From Haliclona indistincta (Eukaryota; Porifera; Demospongiae; Haplosclerida; Chalinidae), in the NCBI GenBank assembly GCA_964017065.1, contig OZ024786.1, positions 13,733,264-13,797,263 on the forward strand: a stretch of DNA of 64,000 nt. Reading direction: 5' to 3'. The translations under genes and the position numbers were made by a program. This document shows, in pieces, positions 13,913-26,400 of this stretch. The notes beneath the pieces are model-generated. The model was not told where the DNA came from. It did not search any database and saw nothing but the letters and a program-made list of their open reading frames with translations. Each line of letters starts with the position of its first letter. Within the stretch, counting starts at the first letter, position 1.

Positions 13913-14235
13913 TTTATAGACATGATTTGGCAGATTGTAGTTGTATATTGACATAGTTAGCTACATCATCAGGATGAAGATGACTTAAAGTGGCGATACA
14001 GCTTCCTTGTTTGTTGTACAGCTAGCATTACATATGCAAGCTAGTTTCTGATTGGATAATGCTGCCCATAAGTTATCAACTGTATATATTGCGGTATGTA
14101 TCACATGATCTTGCAGTCATGTGACATGAATTTATAATTATAAAAATGCTGTGAAAACTATTAGTCTGTATGGTTTACTCATAATCAACGCATTCCTTAT
14201 TTCTCAGTCTGACTGTTATTGCATAATTGTGGTTC
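13913..14235 (+). promoter_or_regulatory. Upstream region of gene B
   Basis: The first half duplicates 9178-9330. The last part contains the family 5' block (TCAGTCTGACTGTTATTGCA then TAATTGTGGTTC) that abuts the ATG at 14236, as in genes A, C, D and E. No gene is present. Confidence 0.4.
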
Positions 14236-17200
14236 ATGGCTGAGTCTCAGGTGGATCTAGAGCAGCAGTGTGTGACAGCATTCAAGCAAGGCAACCATGA
14301 CCAGGCAGTACAACTACTACCACAACTACAGCAACCTGGTGATGTTACTACTGAGTTTGAAAACAATGACAAAAGCTTTCTACCAAATAAAGGCGTGACA
14401 CTTCTCCATCTTGCTGCTTATCACGGCTGGCTAGACATCATCAAGACTATACAGCAACATATCTCAATGTATGATGTCAGAGACAGTGAAGGTCTCACTC
14501 CACTGCATTATGCTGCAGCTGCTTCATCAGAGAATTGCTTAGAAATGATAAATTACTTAATTAACACATTAGGATGTGATTCCAATGCCAAAACCACAAA
14601 GAAAAATCTTCCATTACATATTGCATGTCTTGATGGCAACTTAAACACTGTTAAATATTTCATAACAGAACAAAACTGTAACCCAAATGTTCAAGGTAAC
14701 AATGGATGGACACCACTACATTATGCTTCAGTGAATGGTCACATGAAAATAATTCATTATCTTATTGCTGAACAACGTTGTGACCCAAATACTTTAGACA
14801 ACTTCGGTGATCTCCCATTACATTATGCTTGCAGGAAAGGTCTCTTGAATGCTATAAAATATTTTATCATTGAGCATAAATGCGATCCTAATATTCGAAA
14901 CAAAAACGGAGTTACACCTCTTCACTGTGCTTCTCAAAATGGTCACATGGACATCATCCAATACTTTATCGCTGAACTAGGTTGTGATCCAACAATTTCA
15001 AACAACAGTGGTATTCTTCCATTACACAGTGCTAGTCTTAACGGTCATTTGAATACGGTCAAATATTTCATCAGTGAACAAAAATGTGACCCAAACAGTC
15101 GAACAAAAGACGGATCAACACCTCTTTACTGTGCTTCTCAAAATGGTCACATGGACATCATCCAATACCTTATCACTGAACTAGGTTGTGATCCAACAAT
15201 TTCTGACAACAATGGCTTTCTTCCATTACATGCTGCTAGTTCTAATGGTCATTTGAATATGGTCAAATATTTCATCAGTGAACAAAAATGTGATCCAAAC
15301 AGTCAAACAAAAGACGGATTTACACCTCTTCACTGTGCTTCTCAAAATGGTCACATGGACATCATCCAATACTTTATCGCTGAACTAGGTTGTGATCCAA
15401 CAATTTCAAACAACAGTGGTATTCTTCCATTACACAGTGCTAGTCTTAACGGTCATTTGAATACGGTCAAATATTTCATCAGTGAACAAAAATGTGACCC
15501 AAACAGTCAAACAAAAGACGGATTTACACCTCTTCACTGTGCTTCTCAAAATGGTCACATGGACATCATCCAATACTTTATCGCTGAACTAGGTTGTGAT
15601 CCAACAATTTCAAACAACAGTGGTATTCTTCCATTACACAGTGCTAGTCTTAACGGTCATTTGAATACGGTCAAATATTTCATCAGTGAACAAAAATGTG
15701 ACCCAAACAGTCAAACAAAAGACGGATCTACACCTCTTTACTGTGCTTCTCAAAATGGTCACATGGACATCATCCAATACCTTATCACTGAACTAGGTTG
15801 TGATCCAAAAATGTCAAACAACGATGGTCTTCTTTCATCACACATTGCTAGTCTTAATGGTCATTTTATTACAGTCAAATACCTCATCCGGGAACAGAAA
15901 TGTGACCCAAACAGTCGAACATTGAACAGATCAACACCTCTACATGTACATTATGCTGCTGAAGGTGGTCATTTGACCATTATCAAGTATTTAGTTGATG
16001 ACCTTGGATGTGATCCAAAGTCTTTAGATGGTGATGGTGATGGTGATCTTCCATTACACATTGCTTGCTGGAAAGATGCTACAAAATGTTTCATCACAGA
16101 GAAAAATATTGATCCGTCATGTCAAGGTCGTAAAGGATATACTCCACTACATTATGCTGCTCAAAATGGTCACATCAGCATCATCCACTATTTAATCACT
16201 GAACTAGGTTGTGATCCAACAATTTCTAACAACAATGGTCTTCTTCCATTGCACATTGCTAGTCTTAACGGTCACTTAAATGCTGTAAAATATTTTATAG
16301 CTGATCACAACTGTGATCCTAATAGTCGAGGTCAGCATGGGTACACTCCTCTACATTATGCCTCTCAATGTGGTCATTTACATATCGTCCAATACCTAAT
16401 CACTGAACTAGGTCAGTGGCGGATCCAGGGGGGGAATCGGGTGCCAATTCCCCCCCCTTCGCGAGCACGTTTAATTAATTCATAGACTATTTTATTGATT
16501 GCCACGCCTCTCGATCGTTAACACGCGCACGAGCTCATACATATACATGACGAGCAGCTAGCTGGGGACTACTAGTACAGTAGTATCAAGTCTATAACCA
16601 TGAAGAGAGGTCGAAGTTCCAAGGGATCCAAGTTTCAACCTTTCAAAACAGGCGTACGGTCTCAGTAGAGTCCTAGCAGAAACGGAAAGCGTACATACAC
16701 GTTCTGAGTTCTATTTATTGCAATCTGTATACATAACACGCCCGCATTGACAATGATCAATGAGCGGAAATGACGTCATTTCAATGAATATTAATTAGAT
16801 ATTTCAAAAAATCGCGCGCGCTTACGCGCGCACCTTCTCTTTCATTCTTCGCACCCTAGTTAAGCCCCTGTTGGCCCCCCCTTTTTCAAATCCTGTATCC
16901 GCCCCTGTAGGTTGTGACCCGAAGGTGATTGATAATAATGGTAGAACAATACTTCATTTAGCAGCCATTAGAGGCCATGTTCCAGTAGTACAATGGCTCT
17001 TACGTGATAAAAGAATTGATTTAATGACAAGAGACAAATGGTGCAGTACCATAGGAGATCTGGCAAATGAAAATTCGAAGTTAGAAATGGTTCGTTTTCT
17101 TGATCCATTCATAGGATCATTTAATAATCATCTGATGCATACGTTTGGTAAGACAATTATTCTTACTGGTAATAATAGCGCTGGTAAGATCTCTCTGGCT

Positions 17201-18367
17201 AAAGCTATCAATCAGCAAGGCATCAAGCAACTTACTTCATCCGATAACACAATAATTATTGAGCACAGATCTGATGCTGGTATAGTACCATCAATAATAG
17301 AAACTAGTGAATTTGGAAATCTAGTTTTATACGACTTGGCAGAACAAGCAGAATATCATTCCAGTCATTCTTTTGTCATGGAGACTGTGATGCATCAATC
17401 ACCTGCCACATTCATCAATGTATTAGATCTCAACAACCTAGATGATGAGATATTGCAGCAACTTGGCTACTGGCTTAACTTCATCGATAATATCACTTGT
17501 AAAACTATTACTAAATCCTGTTTGATAATTGTTGGCAGTTATGATCATGAGCTTAGTCATGAACAGATTCAAAGCAAATCAACTCTTATCAGAAATAAAA
17601 TGCAAAAAAGATCAGATCATCAAGACTACATGGGATATGTTACTATAGACTATCAAGACATTGAATCTGAAGCCAATCAAGAGTTTGTATCACTGCTCTA
17701 TAAAAGCAATCAATCTATTGTTGCTAGGCTACCTCCAGTGAGCTGCTACTGTCACTTGCTGTATGCATTTCTAATGAAATGGAAATTGCATATGAGTATA
17801 TGTGTACTTGGAGATCTTATGGGTTCAATACCTGAGATCTTTCCAAAAGAAACAGCATTCATTGCTGAGCTTCTTACAACACTCAGTGAAAGGGGATTGA
17901 TACTTTTTCTTAAAAATCAACCACAATTAGAGAAGAGCTGGATAGTGGTGGACATTGAATCAATGTTAAAGACAGTTAAGAAAGATATCATGCCAGTCCT
18001 TGAAGAATTCAAAGATCAACATCTTTTGGGCAACAACGTTAACACTGGAATTTTATGCTTGTCTACTTTCAAACAGCTCTTTCCACAGTTTAATATTGAA
18101 ATTCTAGTTGTTTTTCTGCAGACTCTTGAGCTCTGCCATAGTGTAAATCTGTCTGGCATTGAAACAAATCTATTACAATGTATCGAAGATGTTTCACAAA
18201 GAAACCAAATGTACTTTTTCTTTCCTTCGTTGTTAAATATGTGCCGTCCAATTATTTTACCAAGTGATGGTTTCAGTTTTGGCTGGTACCTGAGTTGCAA
18301 ACCGGTTCCAGAATACCAGTTTTTCACTAGCCGATTTCTTCATGTTCTTCTCCTTCGTTCAAGCTGA
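14236..18367 (+). CDS. Gene B: ANK-ROC-COR part, truncated, with transposon-derived intron
   Basis: Exons 14236-16411 and 16911-18367, joined across a hAT-like MITE, give an in-frame 1210-residue product. About 22 ANK repeats follow the family N-terminal module. ROC P-loop is GNNSAGKIS (Walker A Thr replaced by Ile) and the G3 motif reads DLAEQ instead of DLAGQ, so the GTPase is probably dead. The COR region runs to FLHVLLLR and then meets a stop, because a deletion joins it out of frame to the middle of the ZU5 coding region. Two exactly repeated 204-bp ANK pairs (15316-15519, 15520-15723) show recent array expansion. It may still make a truncated ANK protein; a decaying copy is more likely. 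Confidence 0.7.
16414..16907. mobile_element. hAT-like MITE acting as an intron in gene B
   Basis: 494 bp with inverted ends CAGTGGCGGATCCAGG and ATCCGCCCCTG (one is slightly diverged), flanked by the 5-bp duplication TAGGT (16409-16413 and 16908-16912). The left TAGGT plus element end gives a donor (AG|gtcagt at 16412). The right TAGGT gives an acceptor (cctgtag|G, ending 16910) preceded by a C/T-rich tract. Removing 16412-16910 regenerates the pre-insertion exon exactly (CTA GGT TGT GAC). No ORF inside. Confidence 0.85.
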
Positions 18368-18408
18368 TCAGTGCAATCTACTGAAAGCTGATCAGTGCAA
18401 TCTACTGG
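18361..18408 (+). repeat. 24-bp tandem duplication at a deletion junction
   Basis: The unit AAGCTGATCAGTGCAATCTA-CTGA occurs twice, differing at the last base, exactly where the gene B COR coding sequence is fused to the middle of ZU5. This is a typical scar of error-prone end joining. Confidence 0.85.
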
Positions 18409-19604
18409 ATATCATGCAGTGAAGTGTTCTTAAAAGATGTGGCTGTCAATATTCAACATTGTGCAGTTATTTCAAATGAAGAAGATGCTACAAATTTCAA
18501 GTTCATCATTGCTAAATGTTCCCAAGATCCACCATACAAGTTTGTAGAGAGAGATGGAGTGTTCAATGCTGACACACAATATGCTACTGTCATGCGTAAG
18601 AGATTCTCAATTATTGGGGCTACTGCATCAGTTGGTACCAAGCTGCATTATTTTGCGCTAAAGTTTTACAGGTCGATTCCAGACTCAGTTAACATCACCT
18701 TTCGCTTTGTGGTTTTGACAAATATTTCCTTTAAAGTTAATAAGGTACGTCAATTGCAAATTCAAAATAATTATAGCAATTTTTATACAGTACAAGAAAC
18801 AAATGAAAAATGATGAATGGACAGAAGATCCTGCCAATCCACAATATTTCCAATTCGAAGACGATCGCATTAATTTAGAAATCACTGGAAATCCACCTAT
18901 AATTGTGGATGGCTGGGAAATAATTCCACATTGTACACCACTTGAGGAAGCTATCATATATCTTGTTATTGCAGCTAATTCAAATTAATAATTCAGATTG
19001 ACAAAGCTGCAGTTGATAGATGTGAGTCAGACAAATCTGAAGATGATACTTCTGTTGAAGTTTTTGCTCCTTCATGCACTATTCTGTTACAATGGAATGG
19101 TGAGCCTGGCTCAGCTAGAGGTGACTCCATTGAAGGCATATCGAGTGAAGATCTTGGGGACTACTAAACCTAATACTTCCTTCGTCATATATCACAATCC
19201 AAGGCTAGAGAAAAGAGATGAACCTGTACAGGAAACTAGTATTACTCAGTCAACCAGTGCAAGACGACACAAACTGGTGAGAAGACTTGTTAATGCATAT
19301 GAGTGATAACATTACGCTATAATTATTATAGAAAGTGTGTGACATAGGCAAGTTAACAAATGAGCTAAAAAAATGTGAATGATTGGAAAACGCTTGGACA
19401 GCAACTTGGTCTTAAACAAGCAACACTAGAACAAGTGGACTTAGATCATAGAAATATTCCAGACAGAAGGAATGATATGATAGATCGATGGTTTAAATTC
19501 AAGCCAGACGCAGCTTGGGAAGATGTGGTATTAGCTCTGAGAAATATGGATGATAATCGTACAGCTAAGACTATTGAAGAAAAGTACTGTGCAGCAAGCA
19601 GCTA
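18402..19604 (+). pseudogene. Gene B 3' remnant: half ZU5, UPA and Death exons
   Basis: Homologous to exons 6-9 of gene A and closer still to gene E. The first half of ZU5 is missing. The UPA exon (from about 18797) has lost its donor: CTTGAG is followed by GAAGCT where E has GTCAGA. The next UPA exon (about 18998-19277) needs a frame change near 19120 to match E. The Death exon (from about 19332) has one extra A in a run of A, giving a TGA before the conserved WKTLGQQLGLKQATL segment. These independent lesions indicate a pseudogene, although the Death frame itself (about 19375-19605) remains open. Confidence 0.75.
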
Positions 19605-20160
19605 AGTGAGATAAAACATATACTAGTGTAGATTATACATTAATATTGTTATTTCAGAACACTTATCACTACACTATTATTATGGACCACTTCAATTCAC
19701 TACACCAGATTACCCTGTGAGTATCACACATGACATGCTAACAATGAAAATTGAATGAATAATTTCCCACTATAGACCGGCTTTGGAATTCTCTCTTGGA
19801 CAATCACTAGGACGTGTTAAGTAAAGTGATCATTTTATTTTATCACTATAACAATCATTAAAATTCAATTGTGAGTAATTGAACGTACACATGCATACAT
19901 GTTATGATGAGTCGACTAGTTCTCTTAGTTCACAGTAGAGCCGCTGCATCTTAGTGTTACTAGCAACGAGAGAGAGGAACTGCTTAGCAAGATCTGAATG
20001 CTGTAGTCCTGGAACACATCGCTGCTGCTGCTGTCTAAAAAATTCCTCCCGAACTGGAAGACTCCACTAGTTTACTTGACAGCATCTTGTAATCTTTCTC
20101 TCTTTAAGAAGGTGCCTGTGTACTTGTTGCTCAATGCTGACTAAGCTATTCCATGCACCA
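19605..20160. other. 3' flank of gene B with conserved UTR exons
   Basis: A donor-like gtgaga follows the former stop. Acceptor-bounded blocks at about 19658-19716 and from 19776 (ACCGGC) match the 3'UTR exons of genes A and E. The block at 19908-20035 matches 8595-8720. No new gene. Confidence 0.4.
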
Positions 20161-20684
20161 AATTAATGTTTAATATAAATTCATGATGCACTGCACTGAC
20201 TCTTCTATCAATGAATATCATTACTTAATGTAATTAACCTGCTGGTGTTGTCACATCAATTATAATTCTTGGCTAGCATCGAAGTCAGAGAGTAGTACAT
20301 GTAGCTATCATATTGCTTTTAGTCACAGGTGAGTAGGTTAGTTATAATTAGATTTCTAGCGAACTAGTGCTATGTGACAGGTGACAACATCCCACATTAC
20401 GAGGAATTCATAACACTGTTCATAGATACACACACTACAACATGCTGTGCCTAAGTACATTACAAACGTAATCCCATGAATACAAGAGATCATAGATTCA
20501 AGTATAAAATATTATGCCATTAACAGTATACTGTGAGCTATAGAAGTCATGCATACAGTCGATGCAGAATCGAACCGAAAGTCATGTAAGTGAGAGCCTC
20601 CTCACCAGTAGGCTCTCACTTACATGAGAGCCTAGCTACTGGTAAGGAGGCTGCACAGCAACTATTAAACCAAGTACTATTATC

Positions 20685-20912
20685 ATGTGCAATGAGAACA
20701 GGAAAATAGAGAAAATGACAATGATAGTCTTAGCAAGACAGAAACAGGCATTGACAGCAAATGAAAGAGAACTAAATCACCAGTTGAGACAGAAGCAGTT
20801 TAACCAATATACTTACGTCAACAGGGCAAAATTGACTTACAGTAGTATACTTCCAGTTCTGTCAATCAATGTTTTGATTCCTATATGGGCAGACATTCAA
20901 CTGGGGTCATAG
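20685..20912 (+). CDS. Small ORF repeated in the tandem units (doubtful gene)
   Basis: 75 codons, from ATGTGCAATGAGAAC. A second tandem copy at 21602-21790 keeps the frame (EKMTMIVLARQKQALTANER is shared). The third copy near 22690 and the inverted copy near 49730-49560 are partly degraded. The predicted peptide is charged and Gln/Lys-rich with no recognised domain. A second open frame through the same bases reads as an acidic Ser/Asp-rich stretch. Conservation may only reflect recent duplication. Confidence 0.2.
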   Translation: MCNENRKIEKMTMIVLARQKQALTANERELNHQLRQKQFNQYTYVNRAKLTYSSILPVLSINVLIPIWADIQLGS

Positions 20913-21601
20913 GTCACAAAATTAACTCTTCATTTCCTATCGTCATTTCAACAAGTTCTCTAGTGTTTTTGCAACTATTGTCAGTTCAACCATGTTCAAC
21001 AAGTATTGGCAGTGTTATTGGACATTTAAATTCCTGCTGACTGCTGACTAAGCTATTTCATGCACCAAATTAATGTTTAATATAAATTCTTGATGCTCTA
21101 CACTGACTCTTCTATCAATGAATATCATTACTTAATGTAATTAACTTGTTAGTGTTGTCATAGTTATGAATTCAATTATAATTCTCACAGTCAGAGAGTA
21201 GTACAGGTTGCTATCATAATACTTTAGTCACATGTAAGTAGGCTAGTTAGAATTAGATTTCTAGTGCTATGTGACAGGTGGGATGTGGGACGTTATGACA
21301 TCATCCCACATTATGAGGAATTCATAACACTGTTCATAGATACACTGCAACATGCTGTGCCTACGCACATGTATAGCTATTAGAAACGTAATCCCATGAA
21401 CACAGGTGTTCATAGATTTAAGTAACTATGCCATTAACAGTATAATGTGAGCTATAGAGATAATGCACACACTCGATGCAGAATCGAGCCAAAAGTCATG
21501 TAAGTGGAGCCTCCTCACCAGTAGCTGGGCTCTCACTTACATGAGAGCCTAGCTACTGGTGAGGAGGATGCATAGCAACTATTAAACCAAGTACAATTAT
21601 C

Positions 21602-21790
21602 ATGTTGAATGAGAACAGGAAAGTAGAGAAGATGACAATGATAGTCCTAGCAAGACAGAAACAGGCATTGACAGCAAATGAAAGAGAACTAAATCACCAG
21701 CTGAGACTGAAGCAGTTTAACCATTATACTTACATCAACAAGGCAAAATTGACTTACAGTATATTTTTGTTCTGTCAATCAATTGTTTGA
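21602..21790 (+). CDS. Second copy of the repeated small ORF (doubtful gene)
   Basis: 62 codons, closely similar to the frame at 20685 for about 50 residues. It sits at the same place after the hairpin in the second tandem unit. No domain was recognised. Confidence 0.2.
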   Translation: MLNENRKVEKMTMIVLARQKQALTANERELNHQLRLKQFNHYTYINKAKLTYSIFLFCQSIV

Positions 21791-22899
21791 CTGAGTCCTA
21801 TTATAGGCAGACATTCAATTGGGGTCAAAGGTCATAAAATTAACTCTTTGCTACCGACAGTTCAACAAGTTCTCTAGTTTTTTGCAACTATTGTCAGTTC
21901 ATGCATGCGCGTTCAACGAGTATTGGCAGTGTTAGCAGACATTCAAATTCCTTTTTTTCTTCGCTATGCGGATTGCATTGGCACGTCATATGTGTAGTTT
22001 TTCATAAAAGTTGCTTAGCCTGCTTGCTTGTTTTGTCATTTAGTACTCAATAATATCTGACTTTTGGAACTTATTTCTTTGTTTATGAGTATGTCTTCAT
22101 TGTACAAATAATGCATCCACATCATTGTACAGGGTTTAAAAATTGCTAACTGGAAGAGTCCACTAGTTTACTTCAAAGCATCTTGTAATCTTTTCTCTTT
22201 AAGATGGTGACTGTATGTTGCTGAATGCTGACTAAGCTATTTCATGCACCAAAATTGTTTAATGTCAATTCCTGATGCACTGCACTGACTCTTCTGTCTA
22301 TGAATATCATTATTTAATGTAATTAACTTGCTAGTGTTATCGCTATGAATTCAATTATAATTCTTAGCTAAAGTCAGAGCTAGAGTAGTACATGTAGCTA
22401 TCATAATGCTTTTAGTCACTTGTAAGTGGGTTAGTTAAAATTAGTTTTTTTTGTGCTATGTGACAGGTGGGATGTGGGACGTTATGACAACATCCCACAC
22501 TATGAGGAATCCATAACACTGTTCATAGATACACTACAACATACTGTGCCTACGCACATGTAATGTATAGATATTAGAAACATAATTAATCCCATGATCG
22601 AACACAGGTGTTCATAGATCCTACTGGAGTGAACCTACTGGAGAGGAGGATGTACAACAACTAAACCAAGTACAATTATCATGTAACAGGAAAAAAGAGA
22701 AGATGACAATGATAGTCATAGCAAGACAGAAACAGACATTGACAGCAAATGAAAGAGAACTAAATCGCCAGCTGAGACTGATGAAGCAGTTTCATCATCT
22801 TGAAACCTAAACTGTTGATTTGAGTATAACAACTTAACCGTTATACTTACATCAACAGGACTTACAGTATATTTTCAGTTCTGTTATTCAATGTTTTGA

Positions 22900-23499
22900 G
22901 TCCTATTATGGGCAGACATTCAACTGGGGTCAAAGGTCACAAACTTAACTCTTGACTATTGTCAGTTCAACCACGTTGAACAAGTATTGGCAGTGTTAGC
23001 GGACCGTCTCTCCATCCTGATATGTTACAGTAATGGTGACAGCTGCCTGGATTTAAGAGCTCAACATGGCTCATCTTAAAGAGCCTTTTAGGATAGGATT
23101 CTTTTTGGAAACCAGGCCAGGTGAGAGCAGACTCCAACAGATCGAGGCTTGTGCTCACCCACATAGCTGTACCTCAGTGCCATGTGCAAGAAGGTGTCTA
23201 AAGTTGGTCACTTTACATGTAATTGTTAGTGATGCACTGTAGACTGTTGTAGAGAGTGGTGGATGTAGTGACTAGTTATGAATAGTGATGTAAGCATGTC
23301 AATAACAAGTTTGTGAGTGGCATGGTCTATCAAGCATGCATGTGACAACAGTAAATATACTTATAATGCAGTATAAATCACATCACCTTATTGGCATGTG
23401 ACAGGAAATTATAATCTATTTTTAAATGCTATGACTTGTTCATAATCAACCTGCACTAGAACAGTTCTCAGTCTGACTGTTATTGCATAAGTGTGGTTC
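22900..23499 (+). promoter_or_regulatory. Upstream region of gene C
   Basis: Homologous to 1-676 upstream of gene A, including the conserved block TCTCAGTCTGACTGTTATTG next to the ATG at 23500. No coding sequence was recognised. Confidence 0.4.
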
Positions 23500-26400
23500 A
23501 TGGCTGAGTCTCAGGTGGATCTAGAGCAGCAGTGTGTGACAGCTTTCAAGCAAGGCAACCATGACAAGGCAATACAACTACTACCACAACTACAGCAACC
23601 TGGTGATGTTACTACTGAGTTTGAATTCGATGTGAAAGGCTTGTTACCGAAAAAAGATGTGACACTACTCCATCTTGCTGCTTATCATGGCTGGCTAGAC
23701 ATCATCAAGACTATACAGCAACATATCTCAATGTATGATGTCAGAGACAGTGCAGGTCTCACTCCATTGCATTATGCTGCAGCTGCTTCATCAGAGAATT
23801 GCTTAGAAATGATAAATTACTTAATTAACACATTAGGCTGTGATCCGAATGTCAAAACCGCAAGAAGTCTCCCGTTACATATTGCTTGTTGTTGCGGAAA
23901 CTTAGACACAGCTAAATATTTAATAACAGAACAAAACTGTAACCCAAATGTTCAAGGTAAAAATGGATGGACACCACTACATTATGCTTCAGTGAATGGT
24001 CACATGAACATAATTCAATATCATATTGCTGAACAAAGTTGTGATCCAAATACCCAAGACAACAATGGTGTTCTGCCACTACACATTGCTTGTCTTAATG
24101 GACACTTCAATGCTGTAAAATATTTCGTTTCTGAGCAAGAATGTGATCCGAATAGTCAAAGCAAAATTGGATCTACACCTCTTTACTTTGCTTCTCAAAA
24201 TGGTCATATGGACATCATCCAATACCTTATCATTGAACTTGGTTGTGATCTAACAGTTTCAAACATCAATGGCTTTCTTCCGTTACACATTGCTAGTCTT
24301 AATGGTCATTTGAATATAGTCAAATATTTCATCAGTGAACAGAAGTGTGATCCAAACAGTCGATCTAAAGATGGATATACACCTCTTTACTGTGCTTCTC
24401 AAAATGGTCACATGGACATCATCCAATACCTTATCACTGAACTAGGTTGTGATCCAACAATTTCAAACAACAATGGTCTTCTTCCATTGCACATTGCTAG
24501 TCTTAATGGTCATTTGAATACTGTCAAATATTTCATCAGTGAACAGAAATGTGACCCAAATAGTCGAACTAACCAAGGTTCTACACCCTTTTACTGTGCT
24601 TCTCAAAGTGGTCATGTGGACATCATCCAATACCTTATCACTGAACAAGGTTGTGATCCAACAATTTCAGACAACAATGGTCTTCTTCCATTACACATTG
24701 CTAGTCTTAATGGTCATTTGAATACTGTCAAATATTTCATCAGTGAACAGAAATGTGACCCAAACAGTCGAACAAAAGATGGATGTACACCTCTTTACTG
24801 TGCTTCTCAAAATGGCCACGTGGACATCATTGAATACCTAATCACTGAACTAGATTGTGATCCAACAATTTCAAACATCAATGGCTTTCTTCCTATACAC
24901 ACTGCTAGTTCTAATGGTCATTTGAATACAGTCAAATATTTCATCAGTGAAACGAAATGTGATCCAAACAGTCGATCTAAAGATGGATATACACCTCTTT
25001 ACTGTGCTTCTCAAAATGGTCACACGGACATAGTCCAATACCTTGTCACTGAACTAGGTTGTGATCCAACAATTTCAAACAACAATGGTCTTCTTCCATT
25101 ACACATTGCTAGTCTTAAAGGTCATTTGAATACTGTCAAATATTTCATCAGGGAACAGAAATGTGATCCAAACAGTCGAACTAACAATGGATCTACACCT
25201 CTTCACTATGCTTCTCAAAATGGTCACATGGACATAATCCAATACTTTATCACTGAGGTAGGTTGTGATCCAACAATTTCGAACAACAGTGGTCTTCTTC
25301 CATTACACATTGCTAGTCTTAAAGGTCATTTGAATACTGTCAAATACCTCATCAGTGAACAGAAATGTGACCCAAACAGTCGAACCTTAAACAGATCTAC
25401 ACCTCTACATTATGCTACTGAAGGTGGTCATTTGAGCATTATCAATTATTTAATCACTGAACTAGGTTGCAACCCAAACACTTTAGATGGTGATGGTGAT
25501 CTTCCATTACACATTGCTTGCTGGAATGGTCAATTAGATGCTGCAAAATATTTCATCAAAGAACAAAATAGTCACCCGAATATTCAAGGTCGTCTAGGAT
25601 ATACTCCACTACATTATGCTGCTCACGGTGGTCACATGGACATCATCCAATACCTTATCACTGAACTAGGTTGTGATCCAACAATTTCTAACAACGCTGG
25701 CTTGCTTCCATTACACATTGGTAGTCTTCATGGTCATTTGAATGCAGTCAAATATTTCATCACTGAACAGAAATGTGACCCAAACAGTCGAACCAAAAAC
25801 GGCCATACCCCTCTTTACTGTGCTTCTGAAAATGGTCACATGGACATCATCCAATACCTTATCACTGAACTAGGTTGTGACCCAACAATTTCAAACAACA
25901 ATGGTCTTCTTCCATTACACATTGCTAGTCGTAATGGTCATTTGAATGTGGTCAAATATTTCATTAATGAACAGAAACGTGACCCAAGCAGTCAATCTAA
26001 TGAAGGATTTACATCTCTTCACTGTTCTTCTCAAAATGGACACATGGACATCATCCAATACCTTATCACTGAACTAGGTTGTGATCCAACAATTTCAAAC
26101 AACAATGGTCTTCTTCCATTACACATTGCTAGTCTTAAGGTGGCGGTACCCTATTTAGTGCGTACAATATTGCGCATATAATGCGCACTATGAATATCAT
26201 CATGTCATGTATGTACTAATACAGCTGTGGTTGGCTCGCGGTTTACTGGAGACTCGGTACTGGTGGACTTTTTCTGCGTCAAAGTTTTCGATCAGCTCTA
26301 TTCAGTGGACCGTGTGGCCAGGTTTTCTCGGTTCTACAAAGGCATGGGCAGGGCCAGTGACTAAAAATATTGTCGTAAAAGAAGTAGTTTGAGATTTGTG

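Larger units (their letters stand above)
20160..22900 (+). repeat. Three degenerate tandem copies of a ~0.85-kb unit
   Basis: Units start near 20145, 21050 and 22225 at GCTGACTAAGCTATT(T/C)CATGCAC. Each contains TGACTCTTCTATCAATGAATA, then CATAACACTGTTCATAGATAC, and the first two carry an inverted hairpin (CTCCTCACCAGTAG...CTACTGGTGAGGAG). Each ends in a short frame around ATGACAATGATAGTC. The same unit lies inverted downstream of gene E at about 48770-50330. The third copy is shortest and has lost the hairpin. Confidence 0.7.
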
